A stretch of 64,000 nucleotides of DNA from Burkholderiaceae bacterium (GTDB lineage Bacteria; Pseudomonadota; Gammaproteobacteria; Burkholderiales; Burkholderiaceae_C): the NCBI GenBank assembly GCA_026125795.1, contig JAHCKM010000001.1, forward strand, positions 310,001 through 374,000, given 5' to 3'. The notes below the pieces were generated by a model that ran no database searches, had not been told where the DNA came from, and saw only the letters and a list, made by a program, of their open reading frames with translations. Of this stretch, positions 16,263 to 25,490 are shown piece after piece (the stretch's first letter is position 1; each line of letters starts with the position of its first letter). Position numbers and translations under genes: made by a program.

Positions 16263-17435
16263 ATGAGCATCAACATGACGCTGCGGCAACGATGGAACAA
16301 GGGCTTGCTGGCGCTGGCCGCAGCGACGGCGTTGCCGGCGATCGCGCAGGTGAAGGACCTGCCGGGCGGCCCTTCGGTGAACCAGCTGGATCTGCACCCG
16401 CCGGCCAGCAAGCTGGCTGCCGACATCATCACGCTGCACGACGGCATGCTGATCGTGTGCCTGGTGATCTTCATCGCCGTGTTCGGCGTGATGTTCTATT
16501 CGATCTTCAAGCACCGCCGCTCCAAGGGTCACCAGGCCGCCAACTTTCACGAGAGCGTGTCGGTGGAGATCGCCTGGACCGTCGTGCCGTTCATCATCGT
16601 GATCGGCATGGGCTTCGCGGCCACGCGCACGGTGGTGGCGCAGAAGGACACCAGCAACGCCGATCTCACCATCAAGGCCACCGGCTACCAGTGGAAATGG
16701 GGCTACGACTACCTCAGGGGCGAGGGCGAGGGCATCGGCTTCCTGTCCACGCTGGACGTCGCGCACCGCGAGATGTCGGATTCTGGTTCGCCCAAGGGTG
16801 ATGACTATCTGCTCAAGGTCGACAACCCGCTGGTGGTTCCGGTCAACAAGAAGATCCGCATCATCACCACCGCCAACGACGTGATCCACGCCTGGATGGT
16901 TCCAGCCTTCGCGGTGAAGCAGGACGCCATCCCCGGCTTCGTGCGCGACACCTGGTTCCGTGCCGAAAAGACCGGTGACTTCTATGGCCAGTGCGCCGAG
17001 CTGTGCGGCAAGGAGCACGCCTACATGCCAATCCACGTGAAGGTCCTGCCGCAAGCCGAGTACACCAAGTGGGTCGACGAGCGCATGAAAGAGATCGCGG
17101 CCAAGGCTGACGATCCGAACAAGGTGTGGGCGCTGCCCGATCTCATCGCGCGTGGCGAGAAGGTCTACACCGCGAACTGCGCCGTCTGCCACAAGGCCGA
17201 CGGCAGCGGCACGCCGCCGGCGATCAAGGCGCTGGCCGGCTCGCCGGTGGTCAACGACAGCGACAAGTCCAAGCAGATGCACATCGTGCTCAACGGCACC
17301 GACAAGGGCATGCCGCCGTGGAAGCAACTGTCCGACACCGACCTCGCAGCGGTGCTCACCTACACCAAGAACAGCTGGAGCAACAAGACCGGGCAGCTGG
17401 TGCAGCCGTCCGAAGTGGTTGCCGCGCGCAAGTAA
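16263..17435 (+). CDS. coxB: Cytochrome c oxidase subunit II with fused cytochrome c domain (caa3 type)
   Basis: A 390-residue inner-membrane protein that accepts electrons and passes them to the heme a centre. It has a signal/anchor (residues 8-25), two membrane helices (about 60-80 and 100-125) and a periplasmic cupredoxin domain. The CuA site is CAELCGKEHAYM (Cys244, Cys248, His252, Met255), with the earlier histidine in NDVIHAWMVP. A C-terminal cytochrome c domain carries the heme motif CAVCH (306-310) and an axial-methionine candidate in KGMPPW. The aromatic electron-entry patch YQWKWGYDY is intact. The next gene is coxA after a 19-bp gap. Confidence 0.96.
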   Translation: MSINMTLRQRWNKGLLALAAATALPAIAQVKDLPGGPSVNQLDLHPPASKLAADIITLHDGMLIVCLVIFIAVFGVMFYSIFKHRRSKGHQAANFHESVSVEIAWTVVPFIIVIGMGFAATRTVVAQKDTSNADLTIKATGYQWKWGYDYLRGEGEGIGFLSTLDVAHREMSDSGSPKGDDYLLKVDNPLVVPVNKKIRIITTANDVIHAWMVPAFAVKQDAIPGFVRDTWFRAEKTGDFYGQCAELCGKEHAYMPIHVKVLPQAEYTKWVDERMKEIAAKADDPNKVWALPDLIARGEKVYTANCAVCHKADGSGTPPAIKALAGSPVVNDSDKSKQMHIVLNGTDKGMPPWKQLSDTDLAAVLTYTKNSWSNKTGQLVQPSEVVAARK

Positions 17436-17454
17436 TCAGCATCGAGGATCTTCC

Positions 17455-19080
17455 ATGAGTGCAGTGCTCGACCACGGCCACGACGCAGGCCACCACGATG
17501 ACCACGCCCACGGCCACCCCACCGGCTGGCGGCGCTGGTTGTTCGCCACCAATCACAAGGACATCGGCACGATGTACCTGTTGTTCAGCTTCGCGATGCT
17601 GATGATCGGCGGCTTGCTGGCGCTGGGCATCCGAGCGGAGCTGTTCAGGCCGGGCCTGCAGTTCTTCAATCCAGAGCTGTTCAACCAGCTCACCACGATG
17701 CACGGCCTGATCATGGTGTTCGGAGCCATCATGCCGGCGTTCGTGGGCTTCGCGAACTGGCTGGTGCCGCTGCAGGTGGGCGCGGCCGACATGGCGTTCG
17801 CGCGCATGAACAACCTCAGCTTCTGGCTGCTGATCCCGGCCGCCGGCCTGCTGGCGGCGAGCTTCTTCGTGCCCGGCGGGGCGCCCTCCGCCGGCTGGAC
17901 CATCTACGCGCCACTGACGCTGCAGATGGGTCCGTCGATGGACATGGCGATCTTCTCGCTGCACATCATGGGCGCGAGTTCGATCATGGGCTCGATCAAC
18001 ATCATCGTCACGATCCTGAACATGCGCGCACCGGGCATGACGCTGATGAAGATGCCGCTGTTCTGCTGGACCTGGCTGATCACCGCCTACCTGCTGATCG
18101 CGGTGATGCCGGTGCTGGCCGGCGCGATCACGATGACGCTGACCGACCGCCACTTCGGCACCAGCTTCTTCAATCCGGCCGGCGGCGGCGACCCGATCAT
18201 GTACCAGCACATCTTCTGGTTCTTCGGGCACCCCGAGGTCTACATCATGATCCTGCCGGCGTTCGGCATCGTCAGCGCGATCATCCCCACCTTCTCGCGC
18301 AAGCGCCTGTTCGGCTACACGTCGATGGTTTACGCCACGGCGTCGATCGCCATCCTGTCGTTCATCGTGTGGGCGCACCACATGTACACCACCGGCATGC
18401 CGGTGACCGGCCAGCTGTTCTTCATGTACGCCACCATGCTGATCGCGGTGCCCACCGGCGTGAAGATCTTCAACTGGATCGCCACCATGTGGCGCGGCTC
18501 GATGACCTTCGAGACGCCGATGTTGTGGGCGGTGGGCTTCCTGTTCGTGTTCACCATGGGCGGCTTCACCGGACTGATCCTCGCCATGGCGCCGATCGAC
18601 CAGCAGCTGCAAGACACCTACTACGTGGTGGCGCACTTCCACTACGTGCTGGTGGCCGGTTCGTTGTACGCGATCTTCGGCGGTATCTACTACTGGGGTC
18701 CCAAATGGACCGGCGTGATGTACAACGAGACGCGCGGCAAGATCCACTTCTGGCTGTCGCTGATCTTCTTCAACCTGACCTTCTTCCCGATGCACTTCCT
18801 CGGCCTGGCGGGCATGCCACGCCGCTACGCCGACTACCCGCTGCAGTTCACCGATTTCAACGCCATCGTGTCGATCGGCGCGTTCGGCTTTGGACTGATG
18901 CAGGTGTACTTCTTCTTCGCGGTGGCGCTGCCAATGATGCGCGGCCAGGGCGAAAAGGCGCCGCAGCGTCCGTGGGAATCGGCCGAGGGTCTGGAGTGGG
19001 AGGTACCGTCTCCCGCGCCGTGGCACACCTTCGAGACGCCGCCGAAGCTCGACGCCAGCGCCACCAAGGTGATCGGCTGA
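17455..19080 (+). CDS. coxA: Cytochrome c oxidase subunit I
   Basis: A 541-residue heme-copper oxidase catalytic subunit with about twelve membrane helices. It reduces O2 to water at the heme a3-CuB site and pumps protons. WFFGHPEVY (near base 18220) carries the cross-linked His-Tyr pair and the glutamate of A1-type oxidases. The CuB histidine pair is in WAHHMYTTG, and the heme ligands lie in VVAHFHYVLV. A histidine-rich N-terminus (HGHDAGHHDDHAHGH) precedes the conserved ATNHKDIGTMYL. Complete and of normal length. Confidence 0.98.
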   Translation: MSAVLDHGHDAGHHDDHAHGHPTGWRRWLFATNHKDIGTMYLLFSFAMLMIGGLLALGIRAELFRPGLQFFNPELFNQLTTMHGLIMVFGAIMPAFVGFANWLVPLQVGAADMAFARMNNLSFWLLIPAAGLLAASFFVPGGAPSAGWTIYAPLTLQMGPSMDMAIFSLHIMGASSIMGSINIIVTILNMRAPGMTLMKMPLFCWTWLITAYLLIAVMPVLAGAITMTLTDRHFGTSFFNPAGGGDPIMYQHIFWFFGHPEVYIMILPAFGIVSAIIPTFSRKRLFGYTSMVYATASIAILSFIVWAHHMYTTGMPVTGQLFFMYATMLIAVPTGVKIFNWIATMWRGSMTFETPMLWAVGFLFVFTMGGFTGLILAMAPIDQQLQDTYYVVAHFHYVLVAGSLYAIFGGIYYWGPKWTGVMYNETRGKIHFWLSLIFFNLTFFPMHFLGLAGMPRRYADYPLQFTDFNAIVSIGAFGFGLMQVYFFFAVALPMMRGQGEKAPQRPWESAEGLEWEVPSPAPWHTFETPPKLDASATKVIG

Positions 19081-19096
19081 GACCGGCTTGGACGCC

Positions 19097-19222
19097 ATGA
19101 ACCTGCACGACGCGAAGGAGTCGCAACGCAAGGCCAACGCGCGCCTGGCGTGGATCCTCGCGTCCACAGCGCTCGTGTTTGCGCTCGGCTTCATCGCCAA
19201 GATCTGGCTGTTCTCGCACTGA
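19097..19222 (+). CDS. Cytochrome oxidase small assembly protein (41 residues)
   Basis: A 41-residue open frame fits exactly between coxA (16-bp gap) and ctaG (8-bp gap). It has a charged N-terminus (MNLHDAKESQRKANARLAW) and one membrane helix (about residues 19-38) ending KIWLFSH. Genes of this size and layout, with a Q-R-x-x-N-x-x-x-A/L motif before one helix, sit between coxA and ctaG in many Burkholderiales and are annotated as small cytochrome oxidase assembly proteins. The role is inferred from position only; it is easily missed in annotation. Confidence 0.75.
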   Translation: MNLHDAKESQRKANARLAWILASTALVFALGFIAKIWLFSH

Positions 19223-19230
19223 ACCGAGCG

Positions 19231-19863
19231 ATGGACCCGCACCGGCCGCCTCGCACGATCGCCGCACTGCTGCGCGGCGACAACCTCGCGCTGATGGGCA
19301 AGCTCGCCGTCGTGGCCGGCCTGATGTTCGGCTTTGGCTACGCGCTGGTGCCGCTGTACAAGGCAATCTGCGACGCGCTGGGCATCAACGTGCTGTCGGT
19401 CTCCGAGCGCGGCGGCCCGGTGTCGAAGCAGATGCCGGCCAACACGCAAGTCGACAAGACCCGCACGGTCACGATCGAATTCGACGCCAACGCGCGTGGG
19501 CCATGGGACTTCAAGCCGGCACAGCGCTCGGTGCAGGTGCATCCCGGCGAGGTGGCCACCGTGATGTACGAGTTCCGCAACGTGCAGAACCGCACGATGG
19601 CGGCGCAGGCCATCCCGAGCTTCGCGCCGATGAATTCAGCCGCGCACTTCAACAAGCTCGAGTGTTTCTGCTTCAACGAGTACACGCTCCAACCAGGCGA
19701 GAGCCGGCAGTGGCCGGTGGTCTTCTACGTGGATGCCAAGCTGCCGAAGGACGTGACGACGATCACGTTGTCCTACACGTTCTTCGAGGTGGGTGGCAAG
19801 GTGCCGATGCCGCCCGGCGGCAAGCGGGCCGAGTCCACGGGCACGAAAGGAAGGCGCTCATGA
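19231..19863 (+). CDS. ctaG: Cytochrome c oxidase assembly protein CtaG (Cox11 family)
   Basis: A 210-residue copper chaperone that delivers copper to CuB of subunit I. A single N-terminal membrane anchor (about residues 27-49, ending ALVPLYKAICDALG) is followed by a periplasmic immunoglobulin-like domain. The copper-binding motif LECFCFNEYTLQPGE is near residue 150, preceded by NSAAHFNK. The C-terminal ITLSYTFFEVGGK is also typical. The ATG at 19231 is chosen for length and for its position 8 bp after the small gene. Its stop overlaps the next ATG. Confidence 0.95.
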   Translation: MDPHRPPRTIAALLRGDNLALMGKLAVVAGLMFGFGYALVPLYKAICDALGINVLSVSERGGPVSKQMPANTQVDKTRTVTIEFDANARGPWDFKPAQRSVQVHPGEVATVMYEFRNVQNRTMAAQAIPSFAPMNSAAHFNKLECFCFNEYTLQPGESRQWPVVFYVDAKLPKDVTTITLSYTFFEVGGKVPMPPGGKRAESTGTKGRRS

Positions 19864-20105
19864 TGGCCGGGCACCCGCCGTCCGATGAAGGTCCCGTCAC
19901 CGCGCGCAAAGGCTCGTGGCTGCAGACCGCCAGGGCCGTGGCGTGGTCCTTCCTCGGCATCCGCCGCGGCGCCGACTACGCCAAGGACGTCGAGAAGCTC
20001 AACCCGATCCACGTGGTGATCGCCGGCATCGTCGGCGCTGCCCTGTTTGTGCTGCTGCTGGTGCTGCTGGTGCGCTGGATCATCAGCAGCGGCGTGGCCA
20101 CCTGA
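19860..20105 (+). CDS. DUF2970 small membrane protein
   Basis: An 81-residue protein with a polar N-terminus, a core SFLGIRRGADYAKDVEKLNP and one C-terminal membrane helix (about residues 52-75). These match the DUF2970 family, often found between ctaG and the subunit III gene in betaproteobacteria. Its function is unknown. The ATG at 19860 overlaps the ctaG stop (ATGA), so translation is probably coupled; a second ATG follows immediately at 19863. Confidence 0.85.
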   Translation: MMAGHPPSDEGPVTARKGSWLQTARAVAWSFLGIRRGADYAKDVEKLNPIHVVIAGIVGAALFVLLLVLLVRWIISSGVAT

Positions 20106-20153
20106 ACGCCGATACCCGAATACCGAATCAGACACTCGAGGAGTAGCCACCCC

Positions 20154-21038
20154 ATGTCAGCAGCCACACCCCGCGGGACCCAGCCGTACTACTTTGTGCC
20201 GGCGCCGTCGCGGCACCCGGCGATGACGGCGCTCGGCCTCGGTTTGGTCATCCTGGGCGCAGGCCAATGGGTCAACGGCACCGGCTGGGCCAAGTGGCTG
20301 GTGCTGCTGGGCATAACAATCTGGCTGGCGACGCTTTTTGTGTGGTTCCGCGATGCCATCGGCGAGAGCGAGGGAGGGCTGTATTCCGATCGCGTCGACG
20401 TGTCGTACCGCTGGAGCATGAGCTGGTTCATCTTCTCGGAGGTGATGTTCTTCGGCGCCTTCTTCGGCGCGTTGTACTGGGCGCGTGCCTACACGCTGCC
20501 GATGCTGGGCGACATCGACCATCAGCTGCTGTGGCCGGACTTCAAGGCCGTGTGGCCGAGCCAGGGCGCCGGCTACACCGCGTCGCCGGCCGGCACGACC
20601 GAGCCGTTCACCACGATGGGGCCGTGGCCGATTCCCACGTTGAACACCGCGATCCTGCTGACCTCGGGCGGCACGCTGACGATCGCCCACCATGCGCTGA
20701 TCGCCAACCAGCGCAGCAAGACCATCTTCTGGATGTGGGTCACCGTGCTGCTGGGCATCACCTTCATCGGGTTCCAGGCATACGAGTACATCCACGCCTA
20801 CACGGATCTCAACCTCAAGCTCAACTCCGGCATCTACGGCTCCACCTTCTTCATGCTGACGGGCTTCCACGGCTTCCACGTGTTCGTGGGCATGTTGATG
20901 CTGACGTTCATCACGCTGCGGCTGATGAAGGGCCACTTCACGCCGCAGCGGCACTTCGGCTTCGAGGGCGCGGCGTGGTACTGGCACTTCGTCGACGTCG
21001 TGTGGCTGGGCCTGTACTTCCTGGTGTACTGGCTCTAG
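20154..21038 (+). CDS. coxC: Cytochrome c oxidase subunit III
   Basis: A 294-residue membrane subunit that stabilises the oxidase core and proton uptake. Conserved blocks include YRWSMSWFIFSEVMFFGAFF, LLTSGGTLTIAHHALI, ITFIGFQAYEYIHA and LTGFHGFHVFVGMLML, and it ends WYWHFVDVVWLGLYFLVYWL. Hydrophobic segments are consistent with seven helices. An AGGAG lies before the ATG at 20154. A strong hairpin terminator follows the stop. Confidence 0.98.
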   Translation: MSAATPRGTQPYYFVPAPSRHPAMTALGLGLVILGAGQWVNGTGWAKWLVLLGITIWLATLFVWFRDAIGESEGGLYSDRVDVSYRWSMSWFIFSEVMFFGAFFGALYWARAYTLPMLGDIDHQLLWPDFKAVWPSQGAGYTASPAGTTEPFTTMGPWPIPTLNTAILLTSGGTLTIAHHALIANQRSKTIFWMWVTVLLGITFIGFQAYEYIHAYTDLNLKLNSGIYGSTFFMLTGFHGFHVFVGMLMLTFITLRLMKGHFTPQRHFGFEGAAWYWHFVDVVWLGLYFLVYWL

Positions 21039-21061
21039 GCGAACCGCTGCCCGTCGGACGC

Positions 21062-21091
21062 AAGGCGCCGCCCGCGGCGCCTTCGTTCTTT
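21062..21091. terminator. Bidirectional rho-independent terminator between coxC and DUF2909 gene
   Basis: A perfect 9-bp stem AAGGCGCCG (21062-21070) / CGGCGCCTT (21075-21083) with a 4-base CCCG loop and CGTTCTTT downstream. It lies between the stops of the convergent coxC and DUF2909 genes and can serve both. Confidence 0.8.
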
Positions 21092-21103
21092 GTGGTGTGC
21101 AGG

Positions 21104-21325
21104 TCAGCGGGACAATGGCAGCGCGCTGGGTTGGATCCAACCCAGGGACCAAGCCAGCAGGATGAACACGAACAGGCCGATCGAAAGGATCACCCGCCAC
21201 ATCAGCGCACGGGCCATGCGGGTGTCGTTGGGGCGCGCGTCGCGCGGCTTGCGCAGCATGACCATGCCGGCGCTGGCCAGCACGGCCACGATGGCGATCA
21301 GCACGACGACGATCAGCGCCTTCAC
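21104..21325 (-). CDS. Twin transmembrane protein (DUF2909 family)
   Basis: A 73-residue protein with two membrane helices: residues 2-22 (MKALIVVVLIAIVAVLASAG) and about 43-63, joined by a short basic loop (RKPRDARPNDTRMARAL). This size and topology match DUF2909 proteins encoded opposite SURF1 in many proteobacterial oxidase loci. The function is unknown. It is the only minus-strand gene within the oxidase block and shares a 39-bp divergent region with the SURF1 gene. Confidence 0.8.
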   Translation of the reverse strand: MKALIVVVLIAIVAVLASAGMVMLRKPRDARPNDTRMARALMWRVILSIGLFVFILLAWSLGWIQPSALPLSR

Positions 21326-21364
21326 GCGGCCAGCTTATCGCGTCGCGCAGCGAGGTGCCGCGCG

Positions 21365-22087
21365 GTGACGCTGCGACCCTCGGAAGCTCTGCTGTGGCTC
21401 GGCGTGTTGGTGGCGGTGGCCGGCACCGCCCGCCTGGGCCTGTGGCAGCTCGACCGGGCAGGCCAGAAAACCCGACTCGAACAAGCGGTCAACGAGCGCG
21501 CACGGCTGCTGCCCCTGCCACCGGCGCAGCTGGCACGCGAGATCGAGGAAGTCGAGGGGCAATTGCACCGCCGCGTGGCGATTCACGGTCGTTGGATGGC
21601 ACAGCATACGCTGGCCCTGGACAACCGGCCGCTGCATGGGCGCGCCGGTTTCATCCTGGTCACACCGCTCGAGCTGGCGCCGGGCGATGCGGTGCTGGTG
21701 CAGCGCGGCTGGGCGCCGCGCGACCCGCACGACCGGACCCGCCTGCCGGCCGTGGATCCATCGCCGGGTGTGGTTCGCGTCGAAGGCCGCATCGCGCCGT
21801 GGCCCTCGCATCGCCTGCAGCTGGGCTCTGCGGAGCAGGGGCCGATACGGCAAAATCTCGATGCGGCGCAGTTGGCACGCGAGGCGGGCGTCGTCTTCAG
21901 GCCGCTGTCGCTGCTGCAGCTTGATGGTCCGGGCAGGGACGCGCTGGTGCGCGAGTGGCCGGTGCCCTCGCAAGACGTGTGGAAGCACCACGGCTATGCG
22001 CTGCAATGGTTTGCGATGAGCGCGCTGATTGCCGGGCTGGCTGTGTGGTATCGCCTGATTCGACCCCGACGTGGACAAAGAAGCTGA
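21365..22087 (+). CDS. SURF1-family cytochrome oxidase biogenesis protein
   Basis: A 240-residue inner-membrane protein thought to help insert heme a into subunit I. It has two terminal membrane helices (residues 9-25 and about 213-230) flanking a periplasmic domain. Typical blocks are GTARLGLWQLDRAGQK, GRAGFILVTPLEL, VLVQRGWAPRDPHDR and the C-terminal WKHHGYALQWFAMSALI. I use the GTG at 21365; no in-frame ATG is available near the first helix. The 3' end overlaps the next gene by 17 bp. Confidence 0.9.
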   Translation: MTLRPSEALLWLGVLVAVAGTARLGLWQLDRAGQKTRLEQAVNERARLLPLPPAQLAREIEEVEGQLHRRVAIHGRWMAQHTLALDNRPLHGRAGFILVTPLELAPGDAVLVQRGWAPRDPHDRTRLPAVDPSPGVVRVEGRIAPWPSHRLQLGSAEQGPIRQNLDAAQLAREAGVVFRPLSLLQLDGPGRDALVREWPVPSQDVWKHHGYALQWFAMSALIAGLAVWYRLIRPRRGQRS

Positions 22088-22748
22088 ACCCCTGGCAATG
22101 ACCGTTCATTCGCTGCCGCTGGCGGTGGTGGACGAGCGCACGCGCCGCACCTGGTCGGGCCGCTTGCAGATGGCACTCATCCTGCTGGTGTGCGCGGCGC
22201 CTGTGATCGCCAGCTACCTTGCGGTGTACGTGGTGCGGCCCGACGTGGGTGAGGCCGCCTACGGCGAGCTCATCCAGCCGAGCGTTGGACTGCCGAACGT
22301 GCAAGGCGTCGACCTGCAGGGTCACGGCGTGAAGCTGCACTCGCTCAAGGGCCAGTGGTTGCTGGTGACCGTCGGCCCCTCGGCGTGCGACACCGCGTGC
22401 GAGCAGCGATTGTTCCTGCAGCGTCAGTTGCGCGAGATGCTCGGGCGCGAGCGCGAGCGGGTCGACAAGGTGTGGTTGATCACCGATGGGGCCGCGCCGC
22501 CGCCCGCGCTGCAGCAGGCATTGGCAGGCGGTGTGCCGGTGCGGGCATTGCGCGTGCCCGCAGCGGACGTGCGGGCCTGGCTCAGGCCGGCACCCGGCCA
22601 TGCCCTCGAGGAGCATCTGTACATCGTCGATCCGATGGGCGAGTGGATGATGCGCATGCCGCCGGCGCCCGAGCCGGCAAAGGTCAAGCGCGATCTCGAG
22701 CGGCTGCTGCGCGCGTCGGCGTCGTGGGACACCGCGGGGCGCCCGTGA
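22071..22748 (+). CDS. Membrane-anchored SCO-like (thioredoxin-fold) protein
   Basis: A 225-residue protein with one N-terminal helix (about residues 33-55) and a periplasmic thioredoxin-like domain. The segment WLLVTVGPSACDTAC carries a C-x3-C pair, and the later EEHLYIVDPMGEW keeps a histidine where SCO proteins have their third copper ligand. The usual prolines around the cysteines are missing. It is probably an oxidase-biogenesis copper or thiol protein. It overlaps the SURF1 end by 17 bp and the ctaA start by one base. The second in-frame ATG at 22098 is also possible as start. Confidence 0.7.
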   Translation: MDKEAEPLAMTVHSLPLAVVDERTRRTWSGRLQMALILLVCAAPVIASYLAVYVVRPDVGEAAYGELIQPSVGLPNVQGVDLQGHGVKLHSLKGQWLLVTVGPSACDTACEQRLFLQRQLREMLGRERERVDKVWLITDGAAPPPALQQALAGGVPVRALRVPAADVRAWLRPAPGHALEEHLYIVDPMGEWMMRMPPAPEPAKVKRDLERLLRASASWDTAGRP

Positions 22749-23884
22749 TGTCATCGGTGCCAGCCGTCGACTTCGCACCGGCGCTGCGCCTGCTCGCCGT
22801 GGCATCGGTGCTCGCCGCCGCGTTTTTGGCGCTGTGGTGGTGGCGCCAGCGGCGCGCCGGTCAGGGTGATCGGCGGGTTGCGTTGGCCGCGCTGGCGGCG
22901 TTCCTCACGGCCGACCTGATCGTGTTCGGTGCTTTCACGCGTCTCACGGACTCGGGCCTCGGCTGCCCGGATTGGCCCGGCTGTTATGGCGCCGCCAGCC
23001 CATGGGGTGCTTCGGCGGCGATCGATGCCGCCGAACGCACGCAGCCTTCGGGGCCGGTGACGGTGACGAAGGCCTGGATCGAGATGATCCACCGCTACCT
23101 CGCGATGACGGTGGGCGCGTTGATCCTCGCGCTCACCGTGGTGCTGTGGCGTGCGCGCGCCTCGGTCGGTCGCAGCGGGCTCTGGGCACTGGCGGCGCTC
23201 GTTTGGGTGCTCGTGCAAGGTGCTTTCGGCAAGTACACCGTCACGCTGCGGCTCTACCCGGCGGTGGTGACGGCGCACCTGCTTGGCGGCATGGTGCTGC
23301 TGGGCTTGTTGATGGCACAGCTGGAGGCGCTGCGCCAGCCGCCGCGCTTGACCGCCGCACGCGGCGCCGGCGTCGTGCTGCTGTTGCTGGCGCTGCAGAT
23401 TGCGCTCGGCGGCTGGGTCAGCAGCAACTACGCGGTGCTGGCGTGCCGCGGCTTTCCGCAGTGCAACGGTCAGTGGTGGCCGGCGGCCGACTTTGCGCAG
23501 GGGTTCACCTTGCTGCGCGAGCTGGGGCGTGCCGGCACGGAAGGGTACGTGAGTTTCGAGGCATTGGTGGCGATCCAGATGGCGCATCGCCTGTTCGCCG
23601 CGGTGGTGCTGGCGGCGGTGCTCGCGCTCGCCTGGCGCTTGTGGGTCGGCGGCGATGCCGCTTCTCGCCGCGCCGGGCTGTCGATGCTGGGATTGCTGGC
23701 GCTGCAGGTGCTCAGCGGACTCAGCAACGTGCTGCTCGATTGGCCGTTGCTGGCCGCGCTCGTGCACACCGCAGGCGCCGCCGCCTTGGTGGCGTTGCTG
23801 GTCTCGCTGATGTGCCGTGCCAGCAGGCAAGGCGCACCGGCGGGCGCGACCCTGGATCCGGCGCTCCGACAGCGCGCCGCCTGA
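22748..23884 (+). CDS. ctaA: Heme A synthase (CtaA/COX15)
   Basis: A 378-residue polytopic protein oxidising the C8 methyl of heme O to a formyl group. Motifs include [22 protein letters not shown] (split across the first loop), [12 protein letters not shown] with a heme-binding histidine, [29 protein letters not shown], and late histidines in IQMAHRLFA and ALVHTAG. About eight membrane helices are visible. The ATG at 22748 overlaps the preceding stop (TGATG). ctaB follows after 14 bp. Confidence 0.95.
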   Translation: MSSVPAVDFAPALRLLAVASVLAAAFLALWWWRQRRAGQGDRRVALAALAAFLTADLIVFGAFTRLTDSGLGCPDWPGCYGAASPWGASAAIDAAERTQPSGPVTVTKAWIEMIHRYLAMTVGALILALTVVLWRARASVGRSGLWALAALVWVLVQGAFGKYTVTLRLYPAVVTAHLLGGMVLLGLLMAQLEALRQPPRLTAARGAGVVLLLLALQIALGGWVSSNYAVLACRGFPQCNGQWWPAADFAQGFTLLRELGRAGTEGYVSFEALVAIQMAHRLFAAVVLAAVLALAWRLWVGGDAASRRAGLSMLGLLALQVLSGLSNVLLDWPLLAALVHTAGAAALVALLVSLMCRASRQGAPAGATLDPALRQRAA

Positions 23885-23898
23885 CGACCTTACCTGCC

Positions 23899-24819
23899 AT
23901 GGCCGCGACCACGCCCACCCCCGCCGCTGCCGTCGCCCCGCGGCGCGCGTCGCGTTGGTCGCAGTACATGGCCCTGACCAAGCCGCGTGTGGTGCAGCTG
24001 ATCGTCTTCTGTGCCGTGATCGGGATGCTGCTGGCGGTGCCCGGCTTGCCCGATTGGCGCCTGGCGCTGCCGGCCACTATCGGCATCTGGCTGGTGGCCA
24101 GCGCGGCGGCCGCATTCAACTGCCTGGTGGAGCAGCAGGTCGACCGAAAGATGCAACGCACGGCCTGGCGGCCCACGGCACGCGGCGTGCTGAGCGACAC
24201 GCAGGCCTTGGTGTTTTCGTTGTTGCTCGGCGCCGCCGGGTCGCTGCTGCTGTTCGTGGTGGTGAACCCGCTCACGATGTGGCTGACGCTGGCCACGTTC
24301 GTCGGCTACGCGGTCGTCTACACCGTGATCCTGAAGCCGCTGACGCCTCAGAACATCGTCATTGGCGGGGCCTCGGGCGCGATGCCGCCGGTGCTCGGCT
24401 GGGCGGCGATGCGCAACGATGTCGGCGCCGAGGCGATGCTGCTGTGCCTCATCATCTTCCTGTGGACGCCGCCGCACTTTTGGGCGCTCGCGCTGTACCG
24501 CACCGAGGACTACCGCCGCGCCGGCCTGCCGATGCTGCCGGTGACCCACGGGTCGGAGTTCACCCGGCTGCACGTGCTGCTGTACACGTTGGTGCTTTTC
24601 GCGGCGACGCTGCTGCCGTTTGTCTACCGCATGAGCGGCTGGGTTTATCTGGCGGCTGCGCTCGTGCTCGGTGCACTGTTCATGCTGCACGCCTGGCGCC
24701 TGTGGCGGCACTACAGCGACGCGCTGGCGCGCAAGACCTTCCGCTTCTCCATCTGGCACCTGTCGCTGCTGTTCGCGGCCCTGCTGGTGGACCACTACCT
24801 CATGCCCTGGATCGGATGA
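23899..24819 (+). CDS. ctaB: Protoheme IX farnesyltransferase (heme O synthase)
   Basis: A 306-residue UbiA-family membrane prenyltransferase that adds farnesyl to heme B to give heme O, the substrate of CtaA. The start of the core is [20 protein letters not shown]. The first prenyl-diphosphate motif is [19 protein letters not shown] with Glu in place of the usual middle Asp, and the loop [20 protein letters not shown] is invariant in the family. Also called cyoE. Its stop overlaps the next ATG. Confidence 0.97.
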   Translation: MAATTPTPAAAVAPRRASRWSQYMALTKPRVVQLIVFCAVIGMLLAVPGLPDWRLALPATIGIWLVASAAAAFNCLVEQQVDRKMQRTAWRPTARGVLSDTQALVFSLLLGAAGSLLLFVVVNPLTMWLTLATFVGYAVVYTVILKPLTPQNIVIGGASGAMPPVLGWAAMRNDVGAEAMLLCLIIFLWTPPHFWALALYRTEDYRRAGLPMLPVTHGSEFTRLHVLLYTLVLFAATLLPFVYRMSGWVYLAAALVLGALFMLHAWRLWRHYSDALARKTFRFSIWHLSLLFAALLVDHYLMPWIG

Positions 24820-25448
24820 CTCTCATGCGAATGCGAATGCGCGTGCTCGGAGCGGCAGCCGCCTTGCTGGCCGCGGCCGGCTGCGGCGAAAAGGCCTCTT
24901 CGATGCTCGGTGGCGGCTCGAAGGCGTCGTTCAAGTCGATCGACATCACCGGTGCGCAGTACGCGCGCAAGCTCGAATTGCCCGATGCCGACGGCAATAT
25001 GCGCAACCTGGACGAGTTCAAGGGCAAGGTCGTGGTGGTGTTCTTCGGCTACACCCAGTGCCCCGACGTGTGCCCCACGACGATGGCCGAGCTGTCGCAG
25101 GTGCGCCGCGCGCTGGGCCCCGACGGGGAGCGGCTGCAGGGCATCTTCGTCACGGTGGATCCGGAGCGCGACAGCGCTGCGGTGCTGAAGGCCTATGTCG
25201 ACAACTTCAACGCCGGCTTCATCGGATTGCGCGGCAGCGCCGAGCAGACGCAGGCGGTGGCGCGCGAGTTCAAGGTGTTCTTCGCCAAGGTGCCCGGCAA
25301 GACCGAAACGAGCTACACCGTCGATCACACGGCCGGCGCCTACGTGTTCGACACGCAGGGCAGGATCCGGCTGTTCAGTCGCTACAACTCTGGCGGCCCA
25401 AAGGCGCTCGAGGAGGACATCCGGGTGCTGCTGCGCGAAAGCGCTTGA
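24816..25448 (+). CDS. SCO family copper chaperone lipoprotein (SenC)
   Basis: A 210-residue protein with a lipobox LLAAAGC (cysteine near residue 22), so probably membrane-tethered in the periplasm. The copper site is [18 protein letters not shown] with the C-x3-C pair and a histidine in [14 protein letters not shown]. It should help assemble the CuA site of CoxB. The ATG at 24816 overlaps the ctaB stop (ATGA); ATG 24825 is an alternative that keeps the lipobox. It ends the oxidase block and converges on rpoH. Confidence 0.95.
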   Translation: MTLMRMRMRVLGAAAALLAAAGCGEKASSMLGGGSKASFKSIDITGAQYARKLELPDADGNMRNLDEFKGKVVVVFFGYTQCPDVCPTTMAELSQVRRALGPDGERLQGIFVTVDPERDSAAVLKAYVDNFNAGFIGLRGSAEQTQAVAREFKVFFAKVPGKTETSYTVDHTAGAYVFDTQGRIRLFSRYNSGGPKALEEDIRVLLRESA

Positions 25449-25490
25449 CCGTGCCTGCAGGCGACGGGGGCCGCCGCCGCACGCCCTGCA

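Noticed and set aside
17356-19542. 728-codon minus-strand open frame opposite coxA
   Set aside because: His/Arg/Gln/Asp-rich composition is the reverse image of a membrane protein; coxA is certain.
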